Shown one piece after another: positions 24,128 through 35,325 of a DNA stretch of 64,000 nt (positions are counted from its first letter, which is position 1; each line of letters starts with the position of its first letter). Location: NCBI RefSeq assembly GCF_037975245.1, contig NC_092568.1, forward strand, positions 27,462,501 through 27,526,500, written 5' to 3'. The DNA comes from Apostichopus japonicus. Lineage: Eukaryota > Echinodermata > Holothuroidea > Aspidochirotida > Stichopodidae. The position numbers and the translations under genes were made by a program. The notes under the pieces were generated by a model. The model searched no databases, was not told the DNA's origin, and saw nothing but the letters and a program-made list of their open reading frames with translations.

Positions 24128-25009
24128 CATGGGCGTCAGCAGGTTTCAGAAAGTGAGGGGGACACTATACTATCTAAGCGGAGCGCCACCATTGGTTGGC
24201 GCGTAGCGTACCAGAAAATTTTGGATACATAAGACCCCCTAGATCGCAGAAGACGGCCTTCCTGAGTCGTTTTTAGTTACATCAGAACCAGATCTGTGAG
24301 GAGAAATTTTGTCTCACAAAACAAAATTCCGACAGAAAGTACTGGTAGAAAGATGCCATTCTGACACCAAGGGAGACGAATTACACAGCGTCCATCTCAA
24401 ACGAAATATTGAAAAAGTGGCGCCGTCACCTCCGGGATGAGTGGAGTGGTATATATAATACATGTATGTAGGTGCGAGACGTCAGTTGTTATGTGCCCAG
24501 GTACTTTAATAATAATAATCAGAAAAAGGCACCCCGCGCAGAGCGTGTGTAGCGCCTAGCCGGCACTCAACAATAAAGATCTACCATATCCGGCGAATAC
24601 ATGTACCCCTATTCGTCCGTCTAGTCCAAGGGACTGGAGGTAGTGATATGAACATAGTAACTCATCACCATCTACCTGTATGGCTTACCTAATCCCTTGG
24701 AACCCATACAAACAACATGTGTGCAAGATTCAATACACTTTCGAATGGTCTCCCCCCCCCCCCCGAACGAATTAAATGGGCAGATTTAGGATATTGGGAG
24801 AATGGGAGATAAATGACGGTGCAAGTGATAGATAGCAGGGGCCCAGGGAGTCCAGATTTCTTGACCTTAAATAGAAAATCGCGCATATGCATGTGATTTG
24901 TTTTAATAACTGCTCTGAAAAGTGGGTGGGACAAATGATATGATATCCCCTCCACTTTTGAAAGTGGGGGGGACATGTCCCCCCCGTCCCCCACCTGTTG
25001 ACGCCCATG
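24128..25009. mobile_element. Non-autonomous hAT-like transposon inside the minisatellite
   Basis: An 882-bp element with terminal inverted repeats CATGGGCGTCAGCAGG (left) and CATGGGCGTCAACAGG (right, reverse complemented). Flanked by the 8-bp duplication CACAGGAT (24,120-24,127 and 25,010-25,017). One forward copy of the hairpin module lies near 24,168-24,262. The uninterrupted inverted copy of the minisatellite at 28.4 kb serves as an empty-site comparison. No coding capacity. Confidence 0.85.
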
Positions 25010-25072
25010 CACAGGATTCATCCCAGGATTCAGATTTATGATTACCACCAGATTCATTCACCGGACTTATCC
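25010..25072 (+). repeat. SQD-type minisatellite, right part and flank
   Basis: Two further units after the transposon, then a flank (CACCAGATTCATTCACCGGA) matching, inverted, the sequence at about 28,365-28,390. Confidence 0.8.
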
Positions 25073-25195
25073 TGGCAGCGAGATGTACAGTACGTCGAAA
25101 AGTTCTTTCATTTTCATATCTCGTGACGCACATCGGAGGGGGGGGGGGCTGGGGGCTTTTTCTAACCGCCTGCACAGAAGGGAATTAATTAGCAA

Positions 25196-25454
25196 CTTGC
25201 CATATATATTATGCAACAAGGGCAAATCGAAAGTTAAGAATGAAGTCATGACATTGCAACCAGACAGTAGCAGTTGCGGTGTTTTCTGTTGTAACGCAAT
25301 TAGATATGTTTGCCTGGGAGAGGGCATGCCTCCTTTGAGTTCTGCGATAGAAATTTCCGACGCGCGATACAAGCTCATTAAAAGTACGTTAGATGCAGCA
25401 GAATGGGTACACGAAGATTTGTATAAAATCACGAGACAACAAGGAAAGTGGTAA
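25196..25454 (+). pseudogene. Ulp1-like cysteine protease fragment
   Basis: The reading frame contains LQPDSSSCGVFCCNAIRYV, which resembles the C-terminal catalytic core of Ulp1/SENP-type (C48) cysteine proteases: an oxyanion Gln three residues before Ser-Ser-Ser, then the catalytic Cys in SCGVF. The His and Asp parts of the triad are not visible upstream, where the sequence turns into a G-run and minisatellite. It is either a final exon of a gene whose other exons are not recognisable here, or a remnant of a mobile-element-associated Ulp1 gene. About 85 residues remain before the stop at 25,454. Confidence 0.35.
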
Positions 25455-27029
25455 AAATATGAACATTTGATTTGATTAAGGAAAAGTTATATGATATCCC
25501 TTGATACTAAGTTTTATGAGCCAAGTGCAGAAAGACTTTTCGATATTCGTATTCATGTATAACCAACTGTTCGGACGTGTTAAATTATTGTTATTGAAGT
25601 TACATACATAACTTTAAAGATTGCCCGATATTCGTGCTTTTTAATGTTATAACGACACGTTTCCAATACTAAGTACGAAAAACGATATGCGTTTACTTGG
25701 ATATATATATAAGTGTAAATAAATATATATAAATATATATAAATACATGTATATATATTAATATACTTATAATTTTATAGGTGTGTAAAAGTAAGTTGGC
25801 CTGACGTTTCGATCCTAGCAGGATCTTCTCCAAAGGCTAAAAAATTTATAGGTGAAATCAAACTAAATGATAAAAGATGTGAAACGGCACCAACTTATAT
25901 TTCCTTATGATTGTCCTCATCTTCCCCTCATTGTGTTATTCTGCCTATGTGGTCAGTGTGTATTCGTTTGAGGGTATCCTTTAAATTAAATTAAATTTCC
26001 ATGCGTCTTGTTAGTTATTATTTTGTTATAAAGTGGATTTGGTGTAAACGTGTTACTTATAAATTATAGGTACATAACCACCACATGGCATTGTTTATTA
26101 TATTACATGTTTATTAAGACTTCTTCATTCACAGCTATTCCTAAGTTCATGTAGACATGGACAGTTCCATGGACAAAATGAAGAATGTTATTCAAGACTG
26201 CAGAATGTGGCACACCATGTGGCAATGATTGTTGTTGGTTTTTTATACCGTCTTTGCTTTTTGTTGTATATTTGTTCGGGTGTGTGTGTTTTACTGATTT
26301 TTTGCTTTCGTTTACGGTAACACATTTAACCAGATTATGTTATTCGATTGATGTGACTGACTTATAATACACTTTTATTACTGCAGTAAAATATAACTTT
26401 TCGTATCCTGTCTGCGTTAAATGTTGTGTTTCATGCTCGAAGCAGTTCGACTGGGGTTCAAATATATTGTTCTCAAATTAGTAAATCATGATAGGCGGAT
26501 AAATCCCGGCCAAAACAAAATTATTTCACCACGAATTCTGATCACTCTGGAAAGGCAACTGATTATAGCGTTTTTGCTTGCGTTGCCATCATATTTCCAC
26601 TTTGGAAATAACCCTGAAGAGCTAGATATTAAGGTATGGCCCCTTCGGTAAATCCGCCCTATTCCCACTCTAAAGGCGGAAGAATTCGATGTATAATAGT
26701 GACCTCACGGGATTCACCCGCCCCCCCTCCTTCAAACAAAAAAATAGGTAAACAATTATTCAACTGGTTTACGACTTCGTTTTAATCCCATTAACCTCAC
26801 CGTTATCATCACTGCCAATTAAACTGATAAAAATACAGCTTTGAGTCTAGGATATAGCTCCCCGGCACGGTGTCTGATGTCTTTCACCGAGCCAACGCCC
26901 AAAATATGACAGACAATCATTTGCTTCTAGAACACATAGTTTAATAGTTTAAAGACAAAAAAGTGATTATAAATATCATTCACGTTCACATAAGTTCAAA
27001 TGTGGGTACTGTTGCCTGTTTGCCATAAG
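25455..27029. other. Intergenic DNA, AT-rich, no gene recognised
   Basis: Contains TA-rich stretches near 25,710-25,770, the Penelope-like hairpin listed separately, and a C-rich patch near 26,720. No convincing coding segment. Confidence 0.55.
25801..25837 (-). other. Penelope-like element hairpin motif (hammerhead-like remnant)
   Basis: On the minus strand: TTTGGAGAA, a perfect GATCC-loop-GGATC hairpin (25,811-25,825), then GAAACGTC. Penelope-like retroelements carry minimal hammerhead ribozymes with the order CTGAnGA, stem, GAAA. Here the GAAACGTC side is intact, while the CTGAnGA side has at least two changes, so activity is doubtful. No reverse transcriptase was found nearby. Confidence 0.35.
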
Positions 27030-27037
27030 GATAAGCC

Positions 27038-27400
27038 CAAAGGCGTAGGAACCGGGGGGCTGGGGGCGCCAGCTCCCAGTGAAAAATGTGGAGGGGCGGA
27101 AGTATCATTCCGCCCATGGGTTCGCAAGTCAGAAAACCACTTGTTCATTTCCAAATGAGAAAAAAATCTCATTTGGAGCACCAAATTGCATCTAAGGCCA
27201 GGTGAAAATACAAAATTAAGTTTACAAAAAGGAGTGGGTGTTGAAGTGTGCTATATTGCACCAAATTGCATCTGAGGCCACCAAGAAATGCAAAAAATTC
27301 CAAAGGGGGAGGGGAACCCCCTCCCCTTAGACCCCTCCCCCAGGCCGGCCATCAGTCTTCAGCCACCCCCCCACTCAAAAGTACCTTCCTTACGCCACTT
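27038..27400. mobile_element. Short non-autonomous transposon with CAAAGGCG end
   Basis: A 363-bp segment flanked by a perfect 8-bp duplication GATAAGCC (27,030-27,037 and 27,401-27,408). Imperfect inverted ends (CAAAGGCGTAGGAA and, reverse complemented, AAGTGGCGTAAGGAA) and G- or C-rich runs just inside. It lacks the full hairpin module. Confidence 0.7.
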
Positions 27401-27408
27401 GATAAGCC

Positions 27409-28364
27409 AGTCTGACAGCGATTGTAGGTCGCCATTATGGTTTAAAGGATTTAAGAAGGTAATGTGCATCTGACGACCTGGATACTTCATTCCCACCTTC
27501 AAAAATTTCCCAAATAAAGAATTCATCCACATTCGTTTAAGTGTCGAATAAAATTTGCCATATATGTAGGCCTACGGCTAAAAGATGTATTCCGTATATC
27601 TTATGTCGTCATATAACAACAGTATCTCATCACATCTCGCTACAATGGTAGTTTAGCGCGCCAGAACCCCATTTTACCAAATATGAATATTACTCAAACC
27701 GTCGTCCATATTTTTAGGGTTACGCAATAGGGTTAGTTACGTGAAAGCGCTCACTTGTCTTATTTAACTTTCAGGCACAATGTAGTTTGGTTGACTCGTC
27801 CTCCACATGAAAGTCAAAACGCTCGTAAAAGGGTGATCTTTAATTGTGTTTTAAGCTCATTTATTGATCTTTAGCGCACGTATTACTACCGCAATAAAAC
27901 GCCCAGCCTATAGGAATAAAACCGTACAAACTAACTTCAAACAAGGCATTAGGCCTACCACTTCATTTAACCGCGATCACTGATGAAAGCCTGATCGAAA
28001 GGGAAACAACATCCTCATATTTCAATCTCTTAGAAAATATAGATTTAAAAGCAGAACAAAGTGGGAGTCCACTCTGACCCGACATATTTTAAGACTTGAG
28101 ATTTCACTTGAGTTACTTGTTGACATCTGTTGAAACGAATTCAAAATTGTTGTTGTTACGAAAAAATAATTTTAATTCTTATGTACGGAATAATAATTCG
28201 TTATTGCGAAATACAAATTCATATAATTAAGAACAAAGCAGAACATGTTTCGTGCGGCACAGATAGGCTTGCGTAAGAAACTTGAGTATGTTCTTCCCAT
28301 CTAATATACAGCGGTAATATGGCGCTATACAGATTCTTGAGACAAACGCGTGCAGTGACCGTTT
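27409..28364. other. Intergenic DNA without recognised features
   Basis: About 950 bp of AT-rich sequence. Nothing supported on either strand. Confidence 0.5.
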
Positions 28365-28625
28365 CAATCCGGTGATGAATCTGGTGATAAATCTGAATCC
28401 TGGGATGAATCTGAATCCTGGGATGAATCCTGTGATGAATCCTGGGATAGATCTGAATCCTGTGATGAATACTGGGATGAATCTGAATCCTGGGATGAAT
28501 CCTGTGATGAATCCTGTGATGAATCCTGGGATGAATTTGAATCCTGTGATGAATCCTGGGATGAATCCTGTGATGAATCTTGCAGGATAGCTTCAGGTTG
28601 GTCACCAACGAGTGATCCCCACCTC
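28365..28625 (-). repeat. SQD-type minisatellite, inverted uninterrupted copy
   Basis: The reverse complement of the minisatellite at 23,826-25,072, made of the same 12- and 18-bp units. The flanking words are shared on both sides (CCAACCTGAAGCTATC on one, CACCAGATTCATCACCGGA on the other). It has no inserted transposon, so it represents the empty-site form. Confidence 0.85.
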
Positions 28626-29052
28626 ACACAGTTTGGTAGGCCTCTAGACCGTCATGCAGTTGAAATTTTGTCTCCCAAATCTTTCGTCTTTGTACTTTGG
28701 TAGGCAAACCAAAGAAACGAACTCCATCTCATTAGGCCGCACAGCAAGGCAAGATGTTTTCTTTAAAACAATACAAAACCATTTTTAGCCTACGCACGTT
28801 TTTTCATACAAAATATGTGTTGAAAGGGCAGTGTCGTCTGCACATTGCAAAAAGTTTTTGATTTAGGGTGGCATACTCCTATTAGAGTCAATATCCATCC
28901 GCCCAATTGTTATTCTTTCTCAGGAAAAGTTCCAAAAATCAGCAGGAGAACATATTTTTTGACCCATTATCAATCATGATTTTGGTTTTTTTTGTGGCTT
29001 GCATGTTGAAGAGCATGAATGAAAATACATATGGAGCAAAAACTGGGTCAAT
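28626..29052. other. Intergenic DNA without recognised features
   Basis: About 430 bp, AT-rich, nothing recognised. Confidence 0.5.
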
Positions 29053-29422
29053 TTAAAGGCATTGAAGACTCGCCCCAAACCGCGTGCGGCCATCTGAAAA
29101 AGTTAACTTTCCGTGGCTTGCAAGTGACGATATGTTCGTGTCGCTACAAAATACAGACAGTAGAGTAATGAAACGTGAAACCTTGTTATCTTAGCTGGAC
29201 CTAAGATGTCCATCGCTTTATTGTCTGTGCACTGTGCTGTAGGTATTGACCGCAGCTGTATGTACTGACTGTACACTAGTGTCTAATTACCGATGGTAGC
29301 TAGCTGTGTGTATTTTCTGAGATCGATGGTGGTGTCTAACATATTTGTTACATCTCATTCGAAACTAGGTCAGATAACCGGCATTATACGTTTCTTTTTG
29401 CGCGAGTCTTCACACCCTTTAA
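29053..29422. mobile_element. TTAA-flanked MITE, copy 2
   Basis: A 370-bp element bounded by TTAA, with ends AGGCATTGAAGACTCGC and, reverse complemented, AGGGTGTGAAGACTCGC. The copy at 14,076-14,444 is in the same orientation. The left inverted repeat is better preserved here than in copy 1. Confidence 0.88.
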
Positions 29423-29540
29423 GTCCCCTTTTAGGCCACGAGAGGAGATGCTTATATATCCAACCAATTTTATATAACCCTCTCTTACGCGAAGAGAACG
29501 GTGAAACTCTTTTTAACAGTATTTTTATTGATGAGGATAT

Positions 29541-29628
29541 TAGATAGATAGATAGATGGATGGATAGATAGATAGATGGATGGATGATATATATATATAT
29601 ATATATAAATATATATATATATACACTA
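29541..29628. repeat. GATA/GGAT and TA microsatellite
   Basis: GATA and GATG units followed by about 40 bp of alternating TA. Confidence 0.9.
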
Positions 29629-29705
29629 TATATGGTCTATCATAACGCATGTGTGTGTATGGACGCCTTATAAACAGTTGTACAATTGTGCTATGAAACC
29701 AACAA
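29604..29705 (-). mobile_element. Fragment related to the CAGGnGCGTATCCAGG element
   Basis: The reverse complement of about 19,790-19,895 in transposon copy A. It includes the TATATGGTCTATCATAACGC word and the adjacent GT-rich GGACGCCTTA segment. No terminal repeat is attached, although ACGCCCCTCCGG at 29,771 could be a related end. Confidence 0.65.
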
Positions 29706-30162
29706 CTACGGACGCACCCATCACTTTTTGAGATTGTTCCCATCTGCTTGAAAAAGGGCGCCCCACAACCTTACGCCCCTCCGGCCTCTAATCGCTACCC
29801 GATGAGTTTCGAAACTTAATTAATGACCTTCGCCCGTAGTACCAAAACCTTGACAAAATCCGACAACACACCACTTCATCGATAACAAGTGATCGGGTTG
29901 TGTATTAGTGACGTCTAGAGGTCAACTGACCAGCTGTACATGGAGTGTGACCACTCCCGATTTTGCAATTTCCAAGAACAGGGTCCGAAAATTACAAAGA
30001 AATCGCAAGGACACTGTACTTTATGGATATATAGCAATACCTAGCGATATCTAGGTATGGAAATCCCAAGATCTTCCCTAAACTGAAGTCAGATAGAGAA
30101 TCGAAGCCTTCTGTTTGTAATGAACTGTGCGTCTTTCGAAATGAAAAAATGTGGGGCTTTTT
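29706..30162. other. Intergenic DNA left of the satellite array
   Basis: A possible transposon end near 29,755-29,790; otherwise nothing recognised. Confidence 0.45.
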
Positions 30163-30640
30163 GCCAGTGAAGGCTTTTGCCGATCTTTTGCACCTCTTGC
30201 TTGCATTAGGAGCCCTAAATATTAAATAATCAGCTAATATCTCAACCGATAGAGTGGCGCAACGGCGTGGCGCACTGTACTAGCTGTAGAGCGAGACTCT
30301 CTTTTTCACTCGGTTGTTCGAACCCCAGTGATGACGTCTTTTGCCTATCTTTTACACCTCTCGTTTGAATTAGGAGCCCTAACTATTAAATAATCAGCTG
30401 ATATCTCAGTCGATACAAGCGCTCGACGGCTTGGCGCACTGTAATAGCAGTAGAGCGAGACTCTCTTTTTCACTTGGTGGTTCGAACGCCAGTGATGACG
30501 TCTTTTGCCGATCTTTTACAACTCTAGCTTGCATTAGGAGCCTTAACTATTAAATAATCAGCTAATATCTCAGCCGATACAGTGGCGAGACGGCTTGTGC
30601 ACTGTGTGGCTTGGCTTGGCGCGATGGCTTGGCTTAGCTT
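30163..30640 (+). repeat. Diverged left edge of the tRNA-like tandem array
   Basis: A partial monomer, two full monomers (period 164-166 bp, marked by ATCTCA-n-CCGATA or GTCGATA at about 30,233, 30,397 and 30,563) and the start of another. They share the order of the large array to the right but differ from it and from each other at many positions. The monomer starting near 30,254 carries a perfect pol III A box, TGGCGCAACGG. The last unit breaks down into repeats of GGCTTGGC where the LINE begins. Confidence 0.85.
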
Positions 30641-30694
30641 GGCAGTTTTTTATGTGAGGCAGAAAGCACAGCCTCTCATTCCGAATCTGAACCT

Positions 30695-31078
30695 ATGGAA
30701 GGTACACCAGAATCGACACCAACAGCAGCACCGTCAGCAACACCGACACCGTCAGAAATACCGACACCAACAAACAGAAAATTGTTAGTACCGGCCGATT
30801 CTAATGCTATGGACACGGTAACAACTACTAAGGCAACGAAGAGCCCAGCCGAAACCAAAACTATGGAGACTAATGACAAGTCAAGTGTAAAAAATAAAGC
30901 AAAAACAGATCAGAAGCCAGGAAAAACAGGGACAAAGCGAACTGCGTCTAGTGATGAAGAAGCTTTTCTTGAAACAATGGTAAAACAAGAAATACAGACC
31001 ATATCACGCAGAATGAATATATCGCCAAATCTCCGGTTAGCAAGGATGTACAAACCCAAGGAAAAGACGATACCATGA
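30695..31078 (+). pseudogene. LINE ORF1-like frame
   Basis: 127 codons, Pro/Thr/Ser-rich at the N-terminus and Lys-rich later. No recognisable RNA-binding or zinc-knuckle domain. Its TGA stop overlaps the ATG of ORF2 (ATGA at 31,075-31,078), a coupling common in bicistronic LINEs. The frame is open for some distance upstream of the ATG, so the start is uncertain. Either a reduced ORF1 or the 3' remnant of a longer one. Confidence 0.5.
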
Positions 31079-31786
31079 CCCCTTTTCTTGTAACAATGTT
31101 CCTCTTAACCACACTGAACTGTAATGGATTACGGAATGCTGAAAAAAGGACGAAATTCTTCAGCCTTGTAAAATCTAAAAGGTATGACATTACAGTTAGT
31201 TGAAACCTTCTGGGACGAAGAAATTCAAAAAGCTGCTTTAGTCGAATGGGGTGGCAAAATGTATTCTTCCTTTTGTACCCACCAGAAAAGAAAAGGAGTA
31301 ACCGTTTTGTTCAGAAAAAATAGTGATATTGATATTACAAACTACATAACAAATGATAATGGTCGTTTTATTCGAAGAGACTTTATCATTGATGAGCGCC
31401 CACTAACTGTAATTGGAATATATGCTCCGAACAACCAGATGGAAAGAAAAGTTTTCTTTCAAAATCTACTGTATGAGCTTACTAAAATCGACAATGAAAT
31501 TATAATAACTGGAGACTTGAACAATGTTTTGAACACCAATTTAGACAAATTCCAAATCAGAGCTCACCCAGATTCCTCTCGTAAACCTCTTAATGACATC
31601 ATGGTAAAATATCACCTCGTTGACATATGGAGGAAGAGAAACCCTCGCAAAGCTAACTTCACATGTATCCGGAATACTATGAATGGCCTGTCATCATCAA
31701 GGATAGACAGAATACTTACCTCTGAAACCATTGTAAATTGTGTTTCTAACAGCACGATAGCCAAATACCCACGGTCAGACTTGTAA
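31075..31786 (+). pseudogene. LINE ORF2: endonuclease domain
   Basis: Starts MTPFLVTM, then LNCNGLRN (first catalytic motif of apurinic-type endonucleases). A frameshift near 31,185 falls at the usual LLQET motif; the second frame resumes with LVETFWDEE. Later motifs are visible: GIYAPN, IIITGDLNN and SSRIDRIL. The frame ends at 31,786 in the middle of the expected SDH motif, a second frameshift. The domain is therefore recognisable but not intact. Confidence 0.8.
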
Positions 31787-32615
31787 TTAGTCTAGATCTC
31801 TCTAGTCAACCACGTGGACAAGGTTGTTGGATTTTTAACAATTCCCTGCTATATGATGATGACTACCTTACATCATTTCGTGAATTACTTGGAGAAGCAA
31901 AACTTCACGAGGATTTTGAAAATAATTTCTTATCATGGTACGACGGCCTCAAAAAGAGAATTAAAGAGGCATCGATAACATTTAGCAAAAGAAAACAGAA
32001 ATCACTATGTCGGGCCAAGAAGAAGCTGACAAAACAAATTGACTACGAGAAATGCAAAGTTCAAAAATTCTCCGATTACCACTGTACCCATCTTAAAACC
32101 CAGAAGATGAGTCGAACCAACTTTCATTAAGAGAATTACAAGGAATCTTCTTCAGGTCTAAAATTCAGTTGCACGAGGAGGGTGAAAAATCAACAAAGTT
32201 TTTCTTTAATCTTGAAATATCAAGGCAAAAAGAGAAGGTAATGAAACAACTACTAACTGACCAGAGCTTAATCATCAACCATCAACACGAAATTATGAAA
32301 GAACAAGTAAAGTTTTATACAAACCTCTACCAAGCCGGAGAAACCGACAACGAATTGCGGGATCAAATACTTTGTGAACTCAGAAGATTTCTCTCGCCAA
32401 TGGACGTAGAAGCCTGTGAAGCTTATATTTCATTAGATGAGTTGAAAGCCGCTCTGTTAGCAATGAAACCGAACAAAAGTCCAGGACTAGATGGAATAAC
32501 TGCTGAAGTTTACAAAGTGTTTTGGCGGGATTTTATCGATATTTTTACTAGACACATTGAGACATCATTCCATGACAACGAACTCTGTGAATCCATAAAA
32601 ATAAGTATACTTACC
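31787..32615 (+). pseudogene. LINE ORF2: linker and start of reverse transcriptase
   Basis: Continues in shifting frames after the endonuclease: a Lys-rich linker (31,850-32,060), a break near 32,105, then a frame with EEGEKSTKFFFNLE (typical of the L1/Tx1 linker) and NKSPGLDGITAEVYKVF (reverse transcriptase block 0/1). The transposon at 32,616 interrupts it two codons into the next conserved stretch. Confidence 0.8.
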
Positions 32616-34460
32616 CAGGGGCGTATCCAGGATTTTCTAACCCGGGGGGGCGCGAATTACTATCTAAGCGGAGCGCCACCATCGGTTGGCGCTCAGCGTA
32701 CAAGAAAATTTCTGGTTTGATACCCCCTAGATCACCGGAAATGGCACTTCTCGGGCTTGAAAATGACACTTTTGCCTGAGAACCAAGTATTTCCCAATAG
32801 TTTTTTCCCCATCCATAACCTTTTTGAAGATTTTTACCAGTTACACATCATGTTCGACCTCATCGCATGTCCTGTGGATCATTGCTTTTGTAGGTGATTC
32901 TACGTCGCGGCCCACAATACCCGACAGCCCCACTTTTGAAGGTTTTCAGCCCATTATTTGTTCCGAATTTGAAAATTCACATTTCTCGTGAATAAATTCA
33001 CTTCAAAACATACCCATAATGTTGCAAAAAAATGTCATCTATGGACAACCAATATAGAAAAACCTCCTTCAACCCTAACAGACCTGTCAAAATTACACCA
33101 GTAGTGGGAAGTATGATTAAGAATGTTGGTCAGGTAATTTTCGAAAATAATTTATTGGTGTACAAATATTAAACCTTCTTATAACGGCTATTATAAAATT
33201 TGGTTGAAGAAAATGAAAAAATACCAGATATTTCCGAAACCGAACACAACACACATAGGCGTAGGATGCGGGTGGGGGGGGGGCTACTGAAAGAAAAATA
33301 AATTGTAATGATGTAGCTAAATGAAATGAATCTCCTTGATAATTAAAATACAGTTCTATAAGCTTGGCCGACTTATTCGCCATTACTAATGTAAAAGAGA
33401 ATTTGACATAATTGGACCTCCGTGCTTTTACTACATCTACATAAGACATTTCGTTGTTTACATTAGCCTCCCGAGGTATACTTCGCAATTTCCACGGACC
33501 GTACGGTACACGATGGCATGCGATAATAACCGATGCTGCTTATATAATATTGACTTTAACATATTGAACGCGCGAAAAATTTAGGTTATGTTTTCGGGCA
33601 AGTCGTAACAGCCCCCCAAATCAAATTGGGTTCCTATGGTTACGCACATGGACAGTTTTGAGGCTGTTCAACCTGGAACCGCATTTTCATGCTCACTGAT
33701 ATGATGTCATATCTGCTGTTTGCTTTACAAATTCGAACAGGCGCGTAGCGAATAATTTGTCAAGGGACGGGCGAAGCCTGTAGGCAAACTATCTAAGCGT
33801 AGCGCCACCACGGGTTTGCGCGAAGCATACAAGAAAATGTTGGCCGAAAAAGGCCTACCAGATAGCTGGAAATGACACTCCCATGCCTTCTGAGTTGCAT
33901 CTATAAGCATTTTCTCCTTTTGAAATTACTAGCGATATCATAAAAAAAATATACTCGGGGGGGGGGCGTTCGCCCCCTTCCCGAAATGCGTCATGTTCCC
34001 CGACGACTCGGTCGAGTTCGAGGCCAGCCACAGTTGGTTTCATAGCATAATTGTTTAAGGCGTCCATACACACACGCATTATGATAGACCATATATAGTA
34101 TATATATATATATACATTAGTGAGAGAGGAAAAATGGAAACGTCAAAAATGGAGTTAGGGTAGGTAGAGGCGCACGCCCCTTCCGAAATCCTCGATCCGT
34201 CACTGGCTACCCGGCCATGTGTATATTATAAGGATCAGCGCTGTAATTATGTCACTGTTCCCCTTTCTCTTCCCTTGGCGTTTTTTTTTTCTTTTACTCT
34301 CTCCTTTTCTCCTTTTTTCTCTCTTTCTTCTTTTTTCCCCTTCTTCCTCTCCTCCTTCTCTTTTTCCCCCTCCTTTTTCCCTTTTTCCTTTTTTTTTTCT
34401 CTCCTCTTTTTCTTACCCGGGGGGCGCGCGCCCCCAACGCCCCCCCTGGATACGCGCCTG
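32616..34460 (+). mobile_element. Non-autonomous DNA transposon, 5-bp target duplication (copy B), inside the LINE
   Basis: 1,845 bp with ends CAGGGGCGTATCCAGG and, reverse complemented, CAGGCGCGTATCCAGG. Flanked by TTACC on both sides (32,611-32,615 and 34,461-34,465). The reading frame of the reverse transcriptase continues (ILT, then LTPKKGD) when the element and one TTACC are ignored, which fixes the insertion point exactly. It is collinear with copy A at 18,709 but carries about 385 bp more at 33,259. It contains two hairpin modules (32,660 and 33,788), a G-run near 33,957 and the polypyrimidine tract. Confidence 0.9.
33259..33643. mobile_element. Insertion inside transposon copy B
   Basis: About 385 bp present here, reduced to 16 bp at the same point in copy A and absent from the inverted copy near 17,653. 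It starts GCGTAGGATGCGGG with a G-run and ends near CCTATGGTTAC. Candidate 8-bp flanks ACACATAG and GCACATGG match at 6 of 8 positions. Boundaries are approximate. Confidence 0.55.
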
Positions 34461-35322
34461 TTACCCTTACACCCAAGAAAGGAGATCTTCGTAGTTTAAA
34501 TAATTGGAGGCCAATAAGCCTCTTAAATGTCGATAACAAAATGATTGCCAAAACTCTCGCCAAACGTATCACAAGTATCAGTAAGAATATTATTTCAGAA
34601 GATCAAGCGTGTTGTTTTCCAGGAAGAGATATTTCTGAAAACGTGCTTACTATGCAAAATGTAATTGAGTATGTAAATTCTTATAATAAACCAGGTTTTT
34701 TATTCTTAAAATAGACCAATATAAAGCCTTTGACAGAGTTGACCATAACTACCTCTTCGAAGTTGCTGAAAAATTGGGTTTTGGTCCTAAGCTCCTAAAA
34801 TGGATCGAACTGTTTTATACCAATATCGAGGGCTGAATCAAGCACAATGGTTATATTTCCGATCCCTTCCCTGTCAAAAGGGGAGTTCGGCAGGGCTGCC
34901 CACTCTCAGCCATGCTCTATGTTCTCTGTGCCGAGCCATTTCATGAAACTATAATTAAATGTCCATATATTCATGGTATTAAATTTTGTGAAGTCGAAGC
35001 CAAAATTTTTCAGCATGCGGACACTACCTTTTTCGTGTCTAGTATCACAAGTATTTATTCTATATTTAACATCATTAAATTTTTTGAACGTGCTTCTGGC
35101 TCTAGTTGTAATATTAATAAAACTGAATTACTTAGCATTGGTAAAAAACCTTCTATTAAGTATCTTAACTTGCTTTTACCAATCGACAGAGGAGGATTCA
35201 GTTTGAGCGACATTGAATTAACAAGAGATGCTCTTAGAATTAAATTTTGTAGTAAGATATTAAGCAATAACATTAATATTAAATTACAAAAATTAATGTT
35301 GTATTTTTTAAATATGTATTAA
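34461..35322 (+). pseudogene. LINE ORF2: reverse transcriptase core, damaged
   Basis: Visible motifs: LTPKKGDL, NWRPISLLNVDNKM, EDQACCFPGR, LKIDQYKAFDRVDH (motif A), RGVRQGCPLS (motif B). A frameshift occurs near 34,705 and a stop near 34,836. Motif C, normally YADD, reads HADT at about 35,014-35,025: Tyr is changed and one catalytic Asp is missing. The enzyme cannot be functional. Confidence 0.85.
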
Positions 35323-35325
35323 GAT

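Noticed and set aside
28219-28627. Overlapping frames across the minisatellite as a protein gene
   Set aside because: Several frames are open because no unit contains a stop; there is no start context, splice support or conserved domain.
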